DNA of 64,000 nt from positions 7,518,501 to 7,582,500 of the forward strand of contig NC_066591.1 of the NCBI RefSeq assembly GCF_905475345.1, in the 5' to 3' direction. The stretch is from Vespula vulgaris. Its lineage: Eukaryota > Arthropoda > Insecta > Hymenoptera > Vespidae. The position numbers and the translations under genes are program-made. Below the pieces are notes generated by a model that was given only the letters and a program-made list of their open reading frames with translations, was not told the origin of the DNA and did not search any database. Positions 1 to 9,644 of this stretch are shown here, piece by piece. Numbering within the stretch: position 1 is the stretch's first letter; each line of letters begins with the position of its first letter.

Positions 1-60
1 CGAACAACACGCGATCGTCGAGCGAACCCAACCGGCTCGACGAAGCGTGGAAGCTGAGTG
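1..60 (+). CDS. 3' end of a coding exon (partial, cut by window edge)
   Basis: This stretch is far richer in G+C than its surroundings and ends exactly at a strong splice donor (GTG|GTAAGG, intron from base 61). Frame 1 has a stop; frame 3 (from base 3) is open and contains RLDEAWKLS, ending in phase 1. That phase joins cleanly to the exon from 531, where a Gly codon forms across the junction. Frame 2 is also open here but would hit a stop just after the junction, so frame 3 is preferred. I do not recognise the protein. It could also be untranslated exon sequence. Confidence 0.42.
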
Positions 61-254
61 GTAAGGGAAGATCGACCGGCTGCCTTCGTTCTCTTTCTCT
101 CTCTCTCTCTCTCTTTTCTTAACTCTCTATCTCTATCTATCTTTCTCTTTCTCTTGATGATGCTGCTGTGTTGCGTTTCTCGTGCGTGCTGTTGGACCGA
201 CTCGCGGCTACTTTTTCTACTACGAGCCTTGGAAGGAGGCTGCTGAGGACGTAA

Positions 255-289
<35 letters not shown>

Positions 290-439
290 GAGAAAGAAAA
301 AGGAGAGAAAGAGAGAGCAAGAGAAATAAAGATGGAGATAGAGATAGAAAAAGACAGAGAAAATGCTGGGAGGTTTGACCCCGCCAAGAATCTCGCATCT
401 GCTCTCCCCTTCTTTTCCTCTTTTATCTTTCTCTCTCTT

Positions 440-474
<35 letters not shown>

Positions 475-530
475 CTTTCTCTCTCTCTCTTTCTCTCTCT
501 TTCTCTTTCTCGTTCTTTTTCATTGCCCAG
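61..530 (+). other. intron with opposing CT, GA and CT tracts
   Basis: The donor is GTAAGG at 61. The acceptor is CATTGCCCAG ending at 530, preceded by more than 100 bases of pyrimidines (about 399-520, including (CTTT)n at about 441-472). A purine block of (GA)n type lies at 253-362 and a short (CT)n at 91-114. The purine and pyrimidine blocks are complementary in sense, so the intron RNA could fold back on itself. A second, weaker acceptor (CTACCTGCCAG) ends at 571. Confidence 0.4.
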
Positions 531-658
531 GGACTAATTTACCGACTACGCTTCTCGCTTCTACCTGCCAGGCCGCAGCAAAATATCCAGAGAGAACACC
601 AAGGAGGAAGCCTCTCTTCGTTCGTATCGAAGCTCCGCGGTCTTTTCTTCGAGCATAG
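531..658 (+). CDS. probable terminal coding exon with stop
   Basis: It follows an excellent acceptor (long pyrimidine tract, then CCCAG). Entered in phase 1 it encodes 41 residues after the junction Gly, starting TNLPTTLLAS and ending RSFLRA, with TAG at 656-658. The segment is not low complexity; it carries one Cys and a basic cluster (RTPRRKP). Polyadenylation hexamers follow within about 240 bases, which fits the last exon of the gene whose previous exon ends at 60. No domain is recognised. An alternative is an untranslated or alternative exon; the internal acceptor at 571 would give a different, also open, frame. Confidence 0.35.
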
Positions 659-900
659 CGCGAACGAGCCCGAGATTTATCTCCGTGTTTGCACCCGAGA
701 ACCGTGGCTTCCATTATATCGTCGTTTTACTTTCAAAATTACGGGATCCACGAGAAGATAAGGAGGGTCCTATGATCATCGATTTCTCGGTTAGATGAGA
801 ATTTTTAGATATATTTTTGTGATCGTCTATTTTTATATAATAAACTCGGTAAAATATTTTCTCTTTCGTTTTTTTTTTTATTCGTCATAATAAATGCAAC
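659..900 (+). terminator. candidate 3' UTR with two AATAAA signals
   Basis: The sequence after the stop at 656-658 becomes A/T-rich and carries AATAAA at 839-844 and again at 889-894, with a T-rich run between them. This is the layout expected around a cleavage and polyadenylation site. AATAAA is frequent in A+T-rich DNA, so the assignment depends on the upstream exon pair. Confidence 0.35.
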
Positions 901-1260
901 AAGTATTAATGATAAATGATAGTAGCCATTAGTAAACGCGATTAGATATAAAATATCTCTTAACTTTGTCTTAAATATTATTAATCGTAAAGGCCAATAG
1001 AACTTCTTTTTCGGTAGTATGATAAATTATAATGGACATGTTATTTCGAGAACGTGACTTTAAGTCGAAAGGAGTTCTCATCGAATGGAAGTAGGATTAC
1101 TCGCGAGCAACCATAGTCGTGAATCGAGGATCCGAATCGAATTCTTGTTTATGCTCTACCTTTAGGAAAAGCCGGATTTTTCTTCTTTCGGCTCGTAAAA
1201 ATAGTTAAATGGATTTATTTTGATGTTGGTACCGTATTAAAAATACGAGTGATAGGAAGA
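895..1260. other. unique A+T-rich sequence, no gene seen
   Basis: Non-repetitive sequence with stops in all frames. No exon, RNA gene or element is recognised. Confidence 0.5.
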
Positions 1261-1261
1261 A

Positions 1262-1616
1262 ACAGAAAGAGAGAGTAAGAGAGAGAGAGAGAGGGAGAGA
1301 GAGAAAAGGAGAGAGATAGAAGAAAATAAAGTTTAACAGTATGATTCGTCATCGTCTAAAGAAATTACTCGCTCTCAAAGTCTCCTTCGTGTCTTCGTAC
1401 TTGTCATGGTCATTGGACACGGTGACGCTCTTATTTGCTACGCCTAAACGCGCTTTCTGTCTCTTTTCTTCCTCCTCTCTTTCTCTACCTCTATCTCTTT
1501 CTTTTTTTTTCTTTTATCCTTGGACAATCTGTTTGATACGGAACTGTTATTAACCCTTGTGAAAGATAGAGAAAGAGGGAGATAGGAAGAAAGAGACAGA
1601 TAAAAAGAAAAGAAAA
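1262..1616. repeat. GA tract, CT tract, GA tract in series
   Basis: A purine tract (about 1265-1325) is followed by a pyrimidine tract (about 1456-1517) and a second purine tract (about 1563-1616). Open frames across them encode only Ser/Leu/Phe or Lys/Glu/Arg runs and are not genes. Confidence 0.8.
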
Positions 1617-1907
1617 ACTCTTGGAGCGATACTTTAATCGTGGCACGTAGCGTAGAATCAACGAGAATAACCAGCACAGAGATCGCATTACGTTAATTCA
1701 ACGAAAGTTGAATAAGGCTTTACGTGAGCCGCACCCCACCTGAAAGAAGTGTCTCTCTTCTTCTGCTCTCTTTGACCTCTTGTTGCCTTTGCTCTCTGCT
1801 TTTTGGCGAGAGGGCAAATACGTATGAACGAGAGGAGAAAATAAGGACTGAGAAAGAGAGTGGTATATATTTTTGTGTGCATGTGTATGTATTTGCGTGT
1901 GTAGATG

Positions 1908-1924
1908 AAGAGAAACAGAGAAAC

Positions 1925-1955
<31 letters not shown>

Positions 1956-2051
1956 CAGTCGAGAAAGATGGTGCAGAGTCGGAGAAAAAGGAAAAGGAAG
2001 AGGAAAAGAGAAAAGAGAGTAAAAGTATGAGAAAGAGAGAGAGAGAAAGAG

Positions 2052-2089
<38 letters not shown>
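1908..2089. repeat. (GA)n microsatellite block
   Basis: (GA)n runs at about 1930-1955 and 2059-2089, joined by a purine-rich stretch (1981-2058) with few pyrimidines. Confidence 0.9.
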
Positions 2090-2092
<3 letters not shown>

Positions 2093-2279
2093 CCATTCAG
2101 GTGGGATACTCGCCTGTGAGCACTGAACTGAATAAGTGTGGCTACGGCGGGAGCGTCTCTTTAATTCATTAAAAGTTTACGCATGACGTTTTAGATATTT
2201 ATCTCGGCTGCCTCTTTTATCCCCCATAACTCCGTGCACTTTGAGCCTGCTTCAGAGGCCCGATTCAGCTTTTATTTCT

Positions 2280-2518
2280 GCGCCTCGGTTGTTCCTCTCG
2301 CTTTCTCGTTTGCATTTTTCACTCTCTGTTCCCTTTTCTCTCTTCATTTCTCTTTCTCTCTCTCTTTCGTTTGCGTTTTTCCCGTCCACCTCCCACTTTT
2401 ATTTGTCTCTTCTTTGTCTTTTCTTTTTTCGTATCTTTGTCTTTTTTCCTTTTCTTTTCTTTTCTTTTTTCTTTCGTTTGCTTTTTTCTTGGTTTTCTTT
2501 TTTTTTGTTCTTGTTTTA
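2280..2518. repeat. 240-base polypyrimidine tract
   Basis: A long T- and C-only stretch with few interruptions (TTTTC, CTTT and CT units). It is degenerate rather than one clean microsatellite. Both strands are open over it because of composition alone. Confidence 0.85.
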
Positions 2519-2641
2519 CTGAAAATACTCTTGGTAAAGCCACATCGCCGCTCATGGTTTCTATTGCGACTTCGTGCTCTCGTCTCATCGCGTTTCAAAG
2601 TATACCATCGGTCTCGGTCAGCACGTGGCAGAAGTTGGAAG

Positions 2642-2709
2642 ATAGAGAGAGAGAGAGAGAGATAGATAGATAGATAGATAGAAAGAGAGAAAAAGAGAGA
2701 GAGAGAGAA
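2642..2709. repeat. (GA)n with (GATA)n core
   Basis: GA repeats flank about five GATA units at 2661-2680. Confidence 0.9.
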
Positions 2710-2869
2710 GGAGGACTTTGCGGTTAAGTAAGGAATTAGAAAAATCGGAACGAAGCTCACAAGGTACACGCACAAACGCAACCGACTGACTTTAATTTCT
2801 TACGTAGTAGTACCACTCCTTTTAATTATCGGTAAAACTCATGCTGCGATGCGAAACCTTTTCACTTCT

Positions 2870-3093
2870 TTTTCCAACATTTTCCTTTCCCTTATTTTCC
2901 TTCTCTTTCTTTCGTTTTTCCTTTCTATTCCTTTTTTTCTATGACTTCTTTGGAATTTACAGGATGGATCGACTGTAGCTACACGTGTTTATTCGAGAAA
3001 TGAACGTGTAAAAGAAAGAATGAAAGGAAGACGGAGATAGAGAGAAAAAAAAGAGAAAGAAGGAGAGAAAAAAAGGGAGAAAGAGAGGGAGAA
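2870..3093. repeat. pyrimidine tract then purine tract
   Basis: Mostly T/C from 2870 to 2945, about 60 bases of mixed sequence, then mostly A/G from 3010 to 3093. Confidence 0.75.
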
Positions 3094-3099
3094 GTATGT

Positions 3100-3430
3100 T
3101 ATTCCGATGATATTCGATTCGCTGAAAGCAAGTCTCGGAACGAAGGACGAACGAGTTCTCTCGACCACAACCTGCCGTTCTGCTCCTGCCGTGGGCTCAG
3201 CCGGTTTTACAGGTTCAAATTGGCTAGCCGTCCATATTATGCCTGCCATTATGTTCTTCCTTCTTCTACCGCGAGTCCGGTTGCGGCTTCGAAATTCCAT
3301 CCACGGATATAATAAAATAAAAGAGCAATAACGATCGACGAAAAACGGAGCCGATTCGCAAATAATTAGAGACGCGTTTGCGCCTCTCACCATGAGAGAA
3401 CCTTAAATCCAACGAGTGGTCCATTCTTAG
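3100..3430. other. higher-G+C unique block, no firm gene
   Basis: This block is richer in G+C and CpG than its surroundings and free of simple repeats. Short frames are open on both strands (74 codons on plus from 3107), but no splice pair, domain or family match is visible. It could be regulatory sequence. Confidence 0.3.
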
Positions 3431-3498
3431 CAGGTCCCAATTTCACGAGGAAGATACGAAGGTCGAAAGAGAGCGGTCCTTAAGATCAACGATTCGCT

Positions 3499-3529
3499 GT
3501 TGTTATTATTATTATTATTGTTATTATTA

Positions 3530-3596
<67 letters not shown>

Positions 3597-3606
3597 TATC
3601 ACTATT
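3499..3606. repeat. (TTA)n trinucleotide microsatellite
   Basis: About 100 bases of TTA/ATT units with a few G or C interruptions near each end. Confidence 0.95.
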
Positions 3607-3680
3607 GTTGTCATTAAAGGAATGCAATCATTCCGAATTGAATTCTCTTTCGATCTAATAACGACCTGATAATTATTTTT

Positions 3681-3681
<1 letters not shown>

Positions 3682-3729
<48 letters not shown>
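3682..3729. repeat. (GA)24 microsatellite
   Basis: Uninterrupted GA dinucleotides. Confidence 0.97.
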
Positions 3730-3733
<4 letters not shown>

Positions 3734-3739
3734 TAGAAA

Positions 3740-3925
3740 CCATTTCTCTCTCAATGATTTACGAGATATTTTAATAATTTCGCGCTAACGAGTACGCTAA
3801 TTGGGTTACCAGAGAAGTAATTACAGGTTACTGTAGAAAATACCTAATTTGCAGCTCGCGCCAGTTATTATGCGAGCGTCTTATCGTTCCAAACCCTCGT
3901 TACCTACGCGCCAAAGGTGGTTAAT
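3740..3925. promoter_or_regulatory. repeat-free island with homeodomain-type cores (speculative enhancer)
   Basis: A repeat-free island containing CTAATTGG, GTAATTAC and CCTAATTTGC, i.e. several TAAT-type cores within about 70 bases, followed by a CpG-rich stretch. The motifs are short and frequent in A+T-rich DNA, so the call is tentative. Confidence 0.15.
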
Positions 3926-4036
3926 CTTTTCCTTTATTTCTTCGCTCCTTCTTTTATACTTTTTCTTTTCCCTTGCTTTTTTTCTATTTTTTTTTTTCAT
4001 TAGTTGACAGAATCAATGAATAATTTTTGATTTCTC

Positions 4037-4039
<3 letters not shown>

Positions 4040-4071
<32 letters not shown>
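4040..4071. repeat. (AT)n microsatellite
   Basis: About 15 uninterrupted AT units. Confidence 0.95.
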
Positions 4072-4079
4072 CGATGACA

Positions 4080-5215
4080 AGGAGATTATGCGGTACTTGC
4101 TATAGTGGTAATTAAACATCGATCATTTCGAATTGGTATATGGTGAGAGGTATAGTTGGCACGATCCACGAATACGCCTAATAATGGTAGGTACAAGCCG
4201 ATAGATACAGGCTATCGGTTACTGTCAAGCGTTGAATTAACGTAAACGTATCTAATTGGTTCGACGCTTGCTGTTATCCACTAAGTCTATAAATTTTCCG
4301 CTTATACTCCCCGTATTAATCAGCTTATTTCGATAGACAAAGTATCGCGAGCTATGCGAACGGGCTTCCTTTTATATGGGGAATTAAATCGAATCTCTCT
4401 CTCTTTACTTTCAACCCATCGTCCTTTCTGCCTTTCTTCTACCGTTCATGATTATTCCAAGCGTTTATAACGTTCGCCATTAAAATACCGATCCGTAGAT
4501 TCCTAGCGTATCCTTTACCTTATCCTTTCTTGAAATCGAGCTAATCCTTATGATACGCAAATATTTCTACGATATCGTATATGTGTAAAGTATATATATA
4601 TATACTATATGCATTTATAACAGGTGAATATATCTTGAAAATTAGATATACGAAAAGGTTTGGAAGAAAAATGTTATACCTGCTCTAAGAATTATTCTTA
4701 TTTAGATAATAGATAGTTTTAATAATAATTTACAATCATTTTTCATATTTATTTGAAACCCCTACAATTATACTTAATTATTATGTCAGGCTCTGTATAT
4801 TATCATTCATAATTTAAAGTCGATACCAAAGAGCATGCTCGTTACATCTTCGTTTCTTTTCCAAATTCATACGTGCTAATGCACGATCATTCATACTTTT
4901 TTATCTTTACATTAAGAACATGTTCGAGATCCCAACATTCTCCATAATTTTACGAACAAGTGGGAGGTTGTTGGGAGGTTGTTAGTTCGTTTCATCGATC
5001 GATCGTTAACACGCATCGTGGCATAGTTAACAACTACCACATCTCGATTCCATTGTTTCTGTAAGCCGCTAACGTATTTCGACGCGTCTATCGTTTATTC
5101 GTACAACCTTCCGTGCCGTGAGGCAGTTTTCTCGTGAAACAACATGCATTCGGACTAATCGGCCTAAAAGCATTTCAAGAGTGCGACTCGTCGTCGCGAT
5201 GACTTCCGTGAATTG
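4080..5215. other. unique intergenic or intronic sequence
   Basis: No gene seen. It contains a perfect 7-bp hairpin (CCGATAG at 4198-4204, CTATCGG at 4212-4218, 7-base loop) and a short direct repeat of GGGAGGTTGTT near 4971-4994. Confidence 0.5.
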
Positions 5216-5221
5216 TTTCGT

Positions 5222-5466
5222 GAAAATAGGAAAGAGATGAAAGGGAAGAAAGAAAATAGAGAAGAAAAAGAAGAAAAAGAAGGAGAAGAAGAAGGAGAAG
5301 AGGAGAGAAGAGAAAAAGAAGTAGAAAAAGAAGAAAAAAGAGAAAAGAAGAAAAAGGAGAGGTTTAAAATAAAAGAAAATGAGAGAGGTCAAGGAAAAAC
5401 TTTCCCGAGGATTTTGTTATTTAATATGAGAAAAAAAAAGAAAAAGAGGGGTGAAAAAAAAAGAGA
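5222..5466. repeat. degenerate polypurine tract (GAA/GGA type)
   Basis: Nearly all A/G from about 5222 to 5363 and again from 5428 to 5466, dominated by GAA, AAAG and GGA triplets. Frames through it encode only Lys/Glu/Arg. Confidence 0.85.
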
Positions 5467-5795
5467 AATTTTCAAATCTTCGCACACACATATCGATCAT
5501 TAATTACATTCGATCTTTTCATCGTTTATTATTGTATTTTCCACTTGAAATGGTAAAGGATGGATCGATCGGGCAAAGTTGAGTGAGAAAAAATTTTGAT
5601 GAATCGGTCCGATCAGCTGACGAGCTCGAGAGTTAGTATATACATATATATTTCTAATCGATTGATTAATCGTCCAGTTAGTATCCCTCTTGCCGTGCAA
5701 ACGATATTTTCGTATTTAATATTTTTGTTTAGCGAAGTTTTCACGACAAGCTAAAACGCGTACGGTCAAAAATTGTTCATTGATTTTCTAACTAA

Positions 5796-5890
5796 TGGAA
5801 AGAAAGAGTGAAAGAAAAGAAAGAAAAAAGAACAATGAGAAATGAGAAAAGAGAAAAAAAAAGAAAAGAAAAGAAAAGAAAAGAAAAGAA
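5796..5890. repeat. purine tract ending in (AAAAG)n
   Basis: A degenerate purine run leading into about six clean pentamer units at about 5856-5890. Confidence 0.9.
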
Positions 5891-6053
5891 AACGCAAACA
5901 ACGAGTTTTCTTCTTCGCTTTATTATTTTATTTATCTTTTCTCTCTTTCTTATTGTGAATGAAAAGAAAGTACATGCTTGTTTTTTTCTACTCGACGGTT
6001 GTTACTCTCTGCGGTGTATTTTTATAGAGAGAGAAAAAAGAAAATTTTGCAGG

Positions 6054-6056
<3 letters not shown>

Positions 6057-6107
<51 letters not shown>
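6057..6107. repeat. (AG)25 microsatellite
   Basis: Uninterrupted AG dinucleotides. Confidence 0.97.
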
Positions 6108-6110
<3 letters not shown>

Positions 6111-6263
6111 ATCGACAAATACATCTCACGAAGTCATTACTCAGTCTTCGAGGCAAAAAGGATTCCGCTTGGCGGAAGTGGGTGCAAATTATGCGGACGG
6201 CATAGTTAGTCTCCGTTGGTTGATCCTGGGAAATTAATATCGAGTCGACGGAAACTAGGAAAG

Positions 6264-6321
6264 GTATGTATATATACATATATATATATATATGTATGTG
6301 TATGTATGTATGTATGTATGT
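6264..6321. repeat. (TA)n and (TATG)n compound microsatellite
   Basis: A TA-rich lead-in followed by repeated TATG units. Confidence 0.9.
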
Positions 6322-6439
6322 ATTCTTATAGATAAAGCGAAGAAGAAACGTTCAGAGGAAACAAGAGAGAGGTATAGAAGTCGAGAAGAACGGACAGGTA
6401 AATAATTAGATAGGTACATAGATAGATAGATAAATTAAT

Positions 6440-7440
6440 AGTTCTAGTAGATATAACAGACAAGTAAAAACCAATTGTGAGTAAATGTCTCACGCTGGCT
6501 TATATAAAAGAGAGAGGGAGAGAGAGGATTTTATTAGAAAAAATATTTATAATAAAATCCATAAAAAATAAAAGAACGAAAAGTCTTCCATCGTCTTTTA
6601 ATCTCGTCGTCTCGTACTGGGACTCATTGATGTCAAGAAAAGGAATTCTTATTCTTTTCTAGTCAGACGTCTGGGAAAAGTAACTTCTACTAGACGATAT
6701 TCGCATATTGAATTTGCATAGAGTATCTTCGGAGTCCACACGATGTCCTTGTATTTTGAGTCTGATCATAGTTGGATTTTATCTCTCGAAATAGAGCACT
6801 CCTTTCCTTTTACTTCCACTTTTCTTCCTCTTTCCTCGTAATGGCTTAGATACGAGCGACACTAACCGCAGACTCCAATATTCATATCTTCTTACGTACA
6901 TATTTCGATTTGTTTCGTTGTTACTTCGTAGAACAAAGGTATATTAAATATACAAAAAATAAAAGATAGGAAAGAGAAAAGAAGAAAAAGAAAGTAGAAG
7001 TAACTGGGAAATAATGTGAGACGTTAACTTCGAATTAAAATAATCTTCGAAATACTTGTCTGTCATCCTACTTAATATTTATAGGATCCTATATGTAAAA
7101 CGAAACACGTAGAGCAGAGACCGCTTCTTCCCTTGGTAAAAGCGTAATCCATTTTACAAGCAAACATGAATTTCCGTATCCTCATCGTAGGAAATTTCAC
7201 TAGGAGAAGGTTATCTCAGTGAACGAATTAATTCCTAGTGGACGTAAAAGGGAGGAGATATCTCGGATCTTCTCTCTTAGTCCTTCGGACAGTTCCGTTC
7301 TAGATGTAAACAAACTGAAGAAGAATAGTGGAATTCAAAGTGGGATCGTACACGCGTGTCGGTGCATTTCATTAGGGGAAAGGACCGACGACAACATTGC
7401 TACCGCAGTATGCTGCTGCGTCACAAACGTTACTGTCGTT
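6440..7440. other. unique sequence, no gene seen
   Basis: Repeat-poor A+T-rich sequence. Frames of 60-140 codons end in, or consist of, purine-coded residues. AATTTGCAT, an octamer-like POU motif, occurs near 6709. Nothing else is supported. Confidence 0.45.
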
Positions 7441-7443
7441 CAA

Positions 7444-7560
7444 AAACGTCGAAAGAAAAAAAAAAAAGGAAAAAGGAAGAAAGAAGAAAAAGAGAAAGAG
7501 AAGGAAATGGAAGAAGAAGAAAAAAGAAGAAAGATACTCTTCTCTCGGTGGTTGAATTTT
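7444..7560. repeat. degenerate polypurine tract
   Basis: AAAG/GAAG/GGAAA units from about 7451 to 7536. Confidence 0.85.
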
Positions 7561-7617
7561 CAGAAAGAAAAAAATTCACGAAGAGAAGAGGTTAAGAAAG
7601 GTAGAGAGCTGAAGGAA

Positions 7618-7636
7618 GGGAGGGAGGGTGGGAGGG
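7618..7636 (+). promoter_or_regulatory. canonical five-tract G-quadruplex motif
   Basis: Five GGG tracts separated by single bases (A, A, T, A) lie at 7618-7636. Four G3 tracts with one-base loops is the textbook motif for a very stable parallel quadruplex, and here there is a spare tract. Such density is out of place in this A+T-rich window. Folding is inferred from the motif. Confidence 0.75.
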
Positions 7637-7648
7637 AGTGAAGTAGGG

Positions 7649-8194
7649 ATGACGACGAATACCAAGGGGTACCAAGTTGTACGGGGTGAAGAGACGAAGC
7701 GTCCACGTCCGTCCAATTACCTCTCACCCTCGCGAAATTCCGAGGACGGCCTCGTTAACAAAGCCCGTGCATCCGTTGAGAATAATAAATTGCACTGCCC
7801 ACCTCTTCGCCTCGCCCACACCACCCCCAAACTCACCCCCACATCCTCCACTCGCGACCTGTATATAATTATATACGCAAATTTGTCCTCTTTTGGGTGT
7901 CGCATAAATTTACGTTACGTCCTCGTTTCTTTTTTTTTTCTTTTCCATTTTCTTCTTTCTCTTTTCTTTATTCTTCTTTCTTGTTTTTTTTTCGCTCCCG
8001 TCGTTACTTTGATATATATAAGTTATTTGCAAAACGACTCGACAACGGCTTGCTTTTGTTACTGTTGCTACTGTTACTACTTAGTGTTGATGCTGATGCT
8101 GCTAGCAGAAAGCTTTATTTGGTCTAATTTGGAATTCTTCGTCCAAGAACGTAGCTTTCTATATATAAACATATATATATATATAGTTGAATGA
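7649..8194 (+). CDS. long open reading frame, function unknown (weak)
   Basis: A frame of about 181 codons starts at ATG 7649, just after the G-quadruplex motif. The first 80 codons are mixed in composition (for example SNYLSPSRNSEDGL). The rest is driven by T/C-rich sequence and reads as hydrophobic Phe/Leu/Ser runs that mimic membrane segments, ending in Ile/Tyr from a TA repeat. No domain is recognised. Length alone makes it worth listing in A+T-rich DNA, but the second half is probably compositional. Confidence 0.15.
   Translation: MTTNTKGYQVVRGEETKRPRPSNYLSPSRNSEDGLVNKARASVENNKLHCPPLRLAHTTPKLTPTSSTRDLYIIIYANLSSFGCRINLRYVLVSFFFLFHFLLSLFFILLSCFFFAPVVTLIYISYLQNDSTTACFCYCCYCYYLVLMLMLLAESFIWSNLEFFVQERSFLYINIYIYIVE
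7798..7900 (+). promoter_or_regulatory. C-rich block followed by TATA-like box
   Basis: 7798-7853 is C-rich, with several runs of three to five C (i-motif or minus-strand quadruplex potential with longer loops). TATATAA follows at about 7862-7868. With the G-quadruplex 170 bases upstream this resembles a core promoter region, but no initiator or transcript can be pointed to. Confidence 0.2.
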
Positions 8195-8600
8195 AGAAAA
8201 TTTTCTTCTTTTTTATTTTTTCTAGAATCATATATATATTCTATGATCAATATCCTACATAAAATAAGTAATTCGAGGTAGTTATGCATATTAAGAATTC
8301 TAATTCTATTCTCATCCTCTTTCTATGACAGTCTTTGTACAACAGAGTTTGATACAGATGAAAATGAGGTAAATCGTTTTGTCGAGAATAAAGCAAAGTC
8401 GAGCACTCGCTTATACCTTTTGTCTTCCCTCTCATTTTATCCCACGGTTCGAAGTAAGTACGAAGGTCGGGAGAAGCTAATGGATGTTTTCGTGTTGTCT
8501 CACAAATCACGGCCGATAGTAGATAATTAAGCAACGCTAATGGTACTCGTTGTTGGATTTTAGAAATGGTGAGGGGAGAAAGAAGAAGAAGACATAAGAA
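8195..8600. other. unique sequence, no gene seen
   Basis: A+T-rich with a small TA cluster near 8221. A GTAAGT donor-like match lies near 8454. Nothing is supported. Confidence 0.4.
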
Positions 8601-8990
8601 ATGTTTCTCGCGTACGTAACCGAGTCAAGCCGAGTCCCGAGACGAAGCTATGGGAACAACGAAGCTTGCTCATCATTTCCGTTCCCCCTTCTTGAAAAGG
8701 TAAAACCGGCTGATGACCAAGCTAAGTTGTTCTCTGTTAGAGAGCGGCCTCGTAGGTCAACAAACGATACGTTTTTTATTGTTCCTAGTTCTCGCGTTGC
8801 TTTATTAACCGGACCGCTCCGGTTTCAAGACGATCGTTGGAAAGGTTCGTTTCAGTCGTCGTTAGTTGTCGATGGTAATGATCGAAACGAATCGGAGGTA
8901 GAGAGTACGGATAAGAAGAGATTTTTTTCATTCAATTTCGTAGGAATAAAACCGTACCGAAGAAGAACGTTATATTATTCTTCGTTATAA
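8601..8990 (+). CDS. 129-codon non-repetitive open frame, unknown
   Basis: This frame starts at ATG 8601 and ends TAA at 8988-8990. Unlike most long frames in the window it is free of microsatellite-coded runs, with mixed, rather hydrophilic content including basic RRSY and RRRT clusters. It has no predicted signal peptide, membrane segment or familiar motif, and no convincing splice sites. A 7-bp perfect hairpin (8807-8824) lies inside it, which could equally point to a structured noncoding transcript. Chance remains likely. Confidence 0.2.
   Translation: MFLAYVTESSRVPRRSYGNNEACSSFPFPLLEKVKPADDQAKLFSVRERPRRSTNDTFFIVPSSRVALLTGPLRFQDDRWKGSFQSSLVVDGNDRNESEVESTDKKRFFSFNFVGIKPYRRRTLYYSSL
8807..8824. 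repeat. perfect 7-bp hairpin with 4-base loop
   Basis: AACCGGA (8807-8813), CCGC, then TCCGGTT (8818-8824). Confidence 0.85.
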
Positions 8991-9397
8991 ATGACTGGTT
9001 TCAAAAAAAGAAAGATATCATTGATATTTGTGACGAAATTATTTTAACGATTAATTATAATTGAAATCTAATAGTAATACTGTCATTAATTTTTACAAAA
9101 ATCGGTGATCGTGAACCGGAGTATAATAATAAACTGTCTTTAATCTTCCCTTTAGCATTTCCTCAAAAGTTTCTAACTGATCGATAATTCCAAGTTCGTG
9201 GGATTTTCTTCTTCTAAAGAAGAAGTCCTGAAACATTTCGAAGTAATTCTCTCTATGAACTTTAGAATTCCTTCTTTGAGTATTCTCTTTGAAGAAATTC
9301 CATGAAGACTCGCACGTTCAATCAGGATGTTAAAGTGCATCGAAATCAAATATTCGGTGGTCGGTCTTTTAATTTGTTGAACCGATTCATCGATCTC
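8991..9397. other. unique sequence with one tight hairpin
   Basis: No gene seen. CTTCTTCT (9208-9215) and AGAAGAAG (9218-9225) form an 8-bp inverted repeat with a two-base centre. Confidence 0.5.
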
Positions 9398-9480
9398 TTC
9401 GAAAGCTCTCTTTCTTTCTTTCTTTTTCTTTCTCTTTCTCTCTCTTTTTCTCCTCCCCCTCTCTCTCTCTCTCTCTCTTT
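9398..9480. repeat. polypyrimidine tract with (CT)n
   Basis: TTTC units grade into (CT)n by 9460-9478. Confidence 0.9.
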
Positions 9481-9644
9481 TGAGTTATCAACGTTATTTC
9501 AAGGAATTTTTTTTACACTTTCTAGAGAGTGCAGAAATATTATTTCTACTAACTTTTGAGGCTGGAGGTTCACTATCATCGTTGAGTTATATTATTATAC
9601 GAAATAATATCGGAATTTACATTTATTTTCCTCTCCAAATGTAA

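Noticed and set aside
137..523. 128-codon minus frame over the first intron
   Set aside because: Entirely Lys/Glu/Arg and Ser/Leu from purine and pyrimidine tracts.
1698..2096. Opposing 130-codon frames on both strands
   Set aside because: Both come from the GA microsatellite, which has no stop codons in most frames.
3427..3743. Poly-Asn and poly-Ile frames
   Set aside because: Direct translations of the TTA microsatellite.
9261..9272. TTTAGAATTCCT, resembling the start of miR-927
   Set aside because: Only 12 bases match and no precursor fold is evident.
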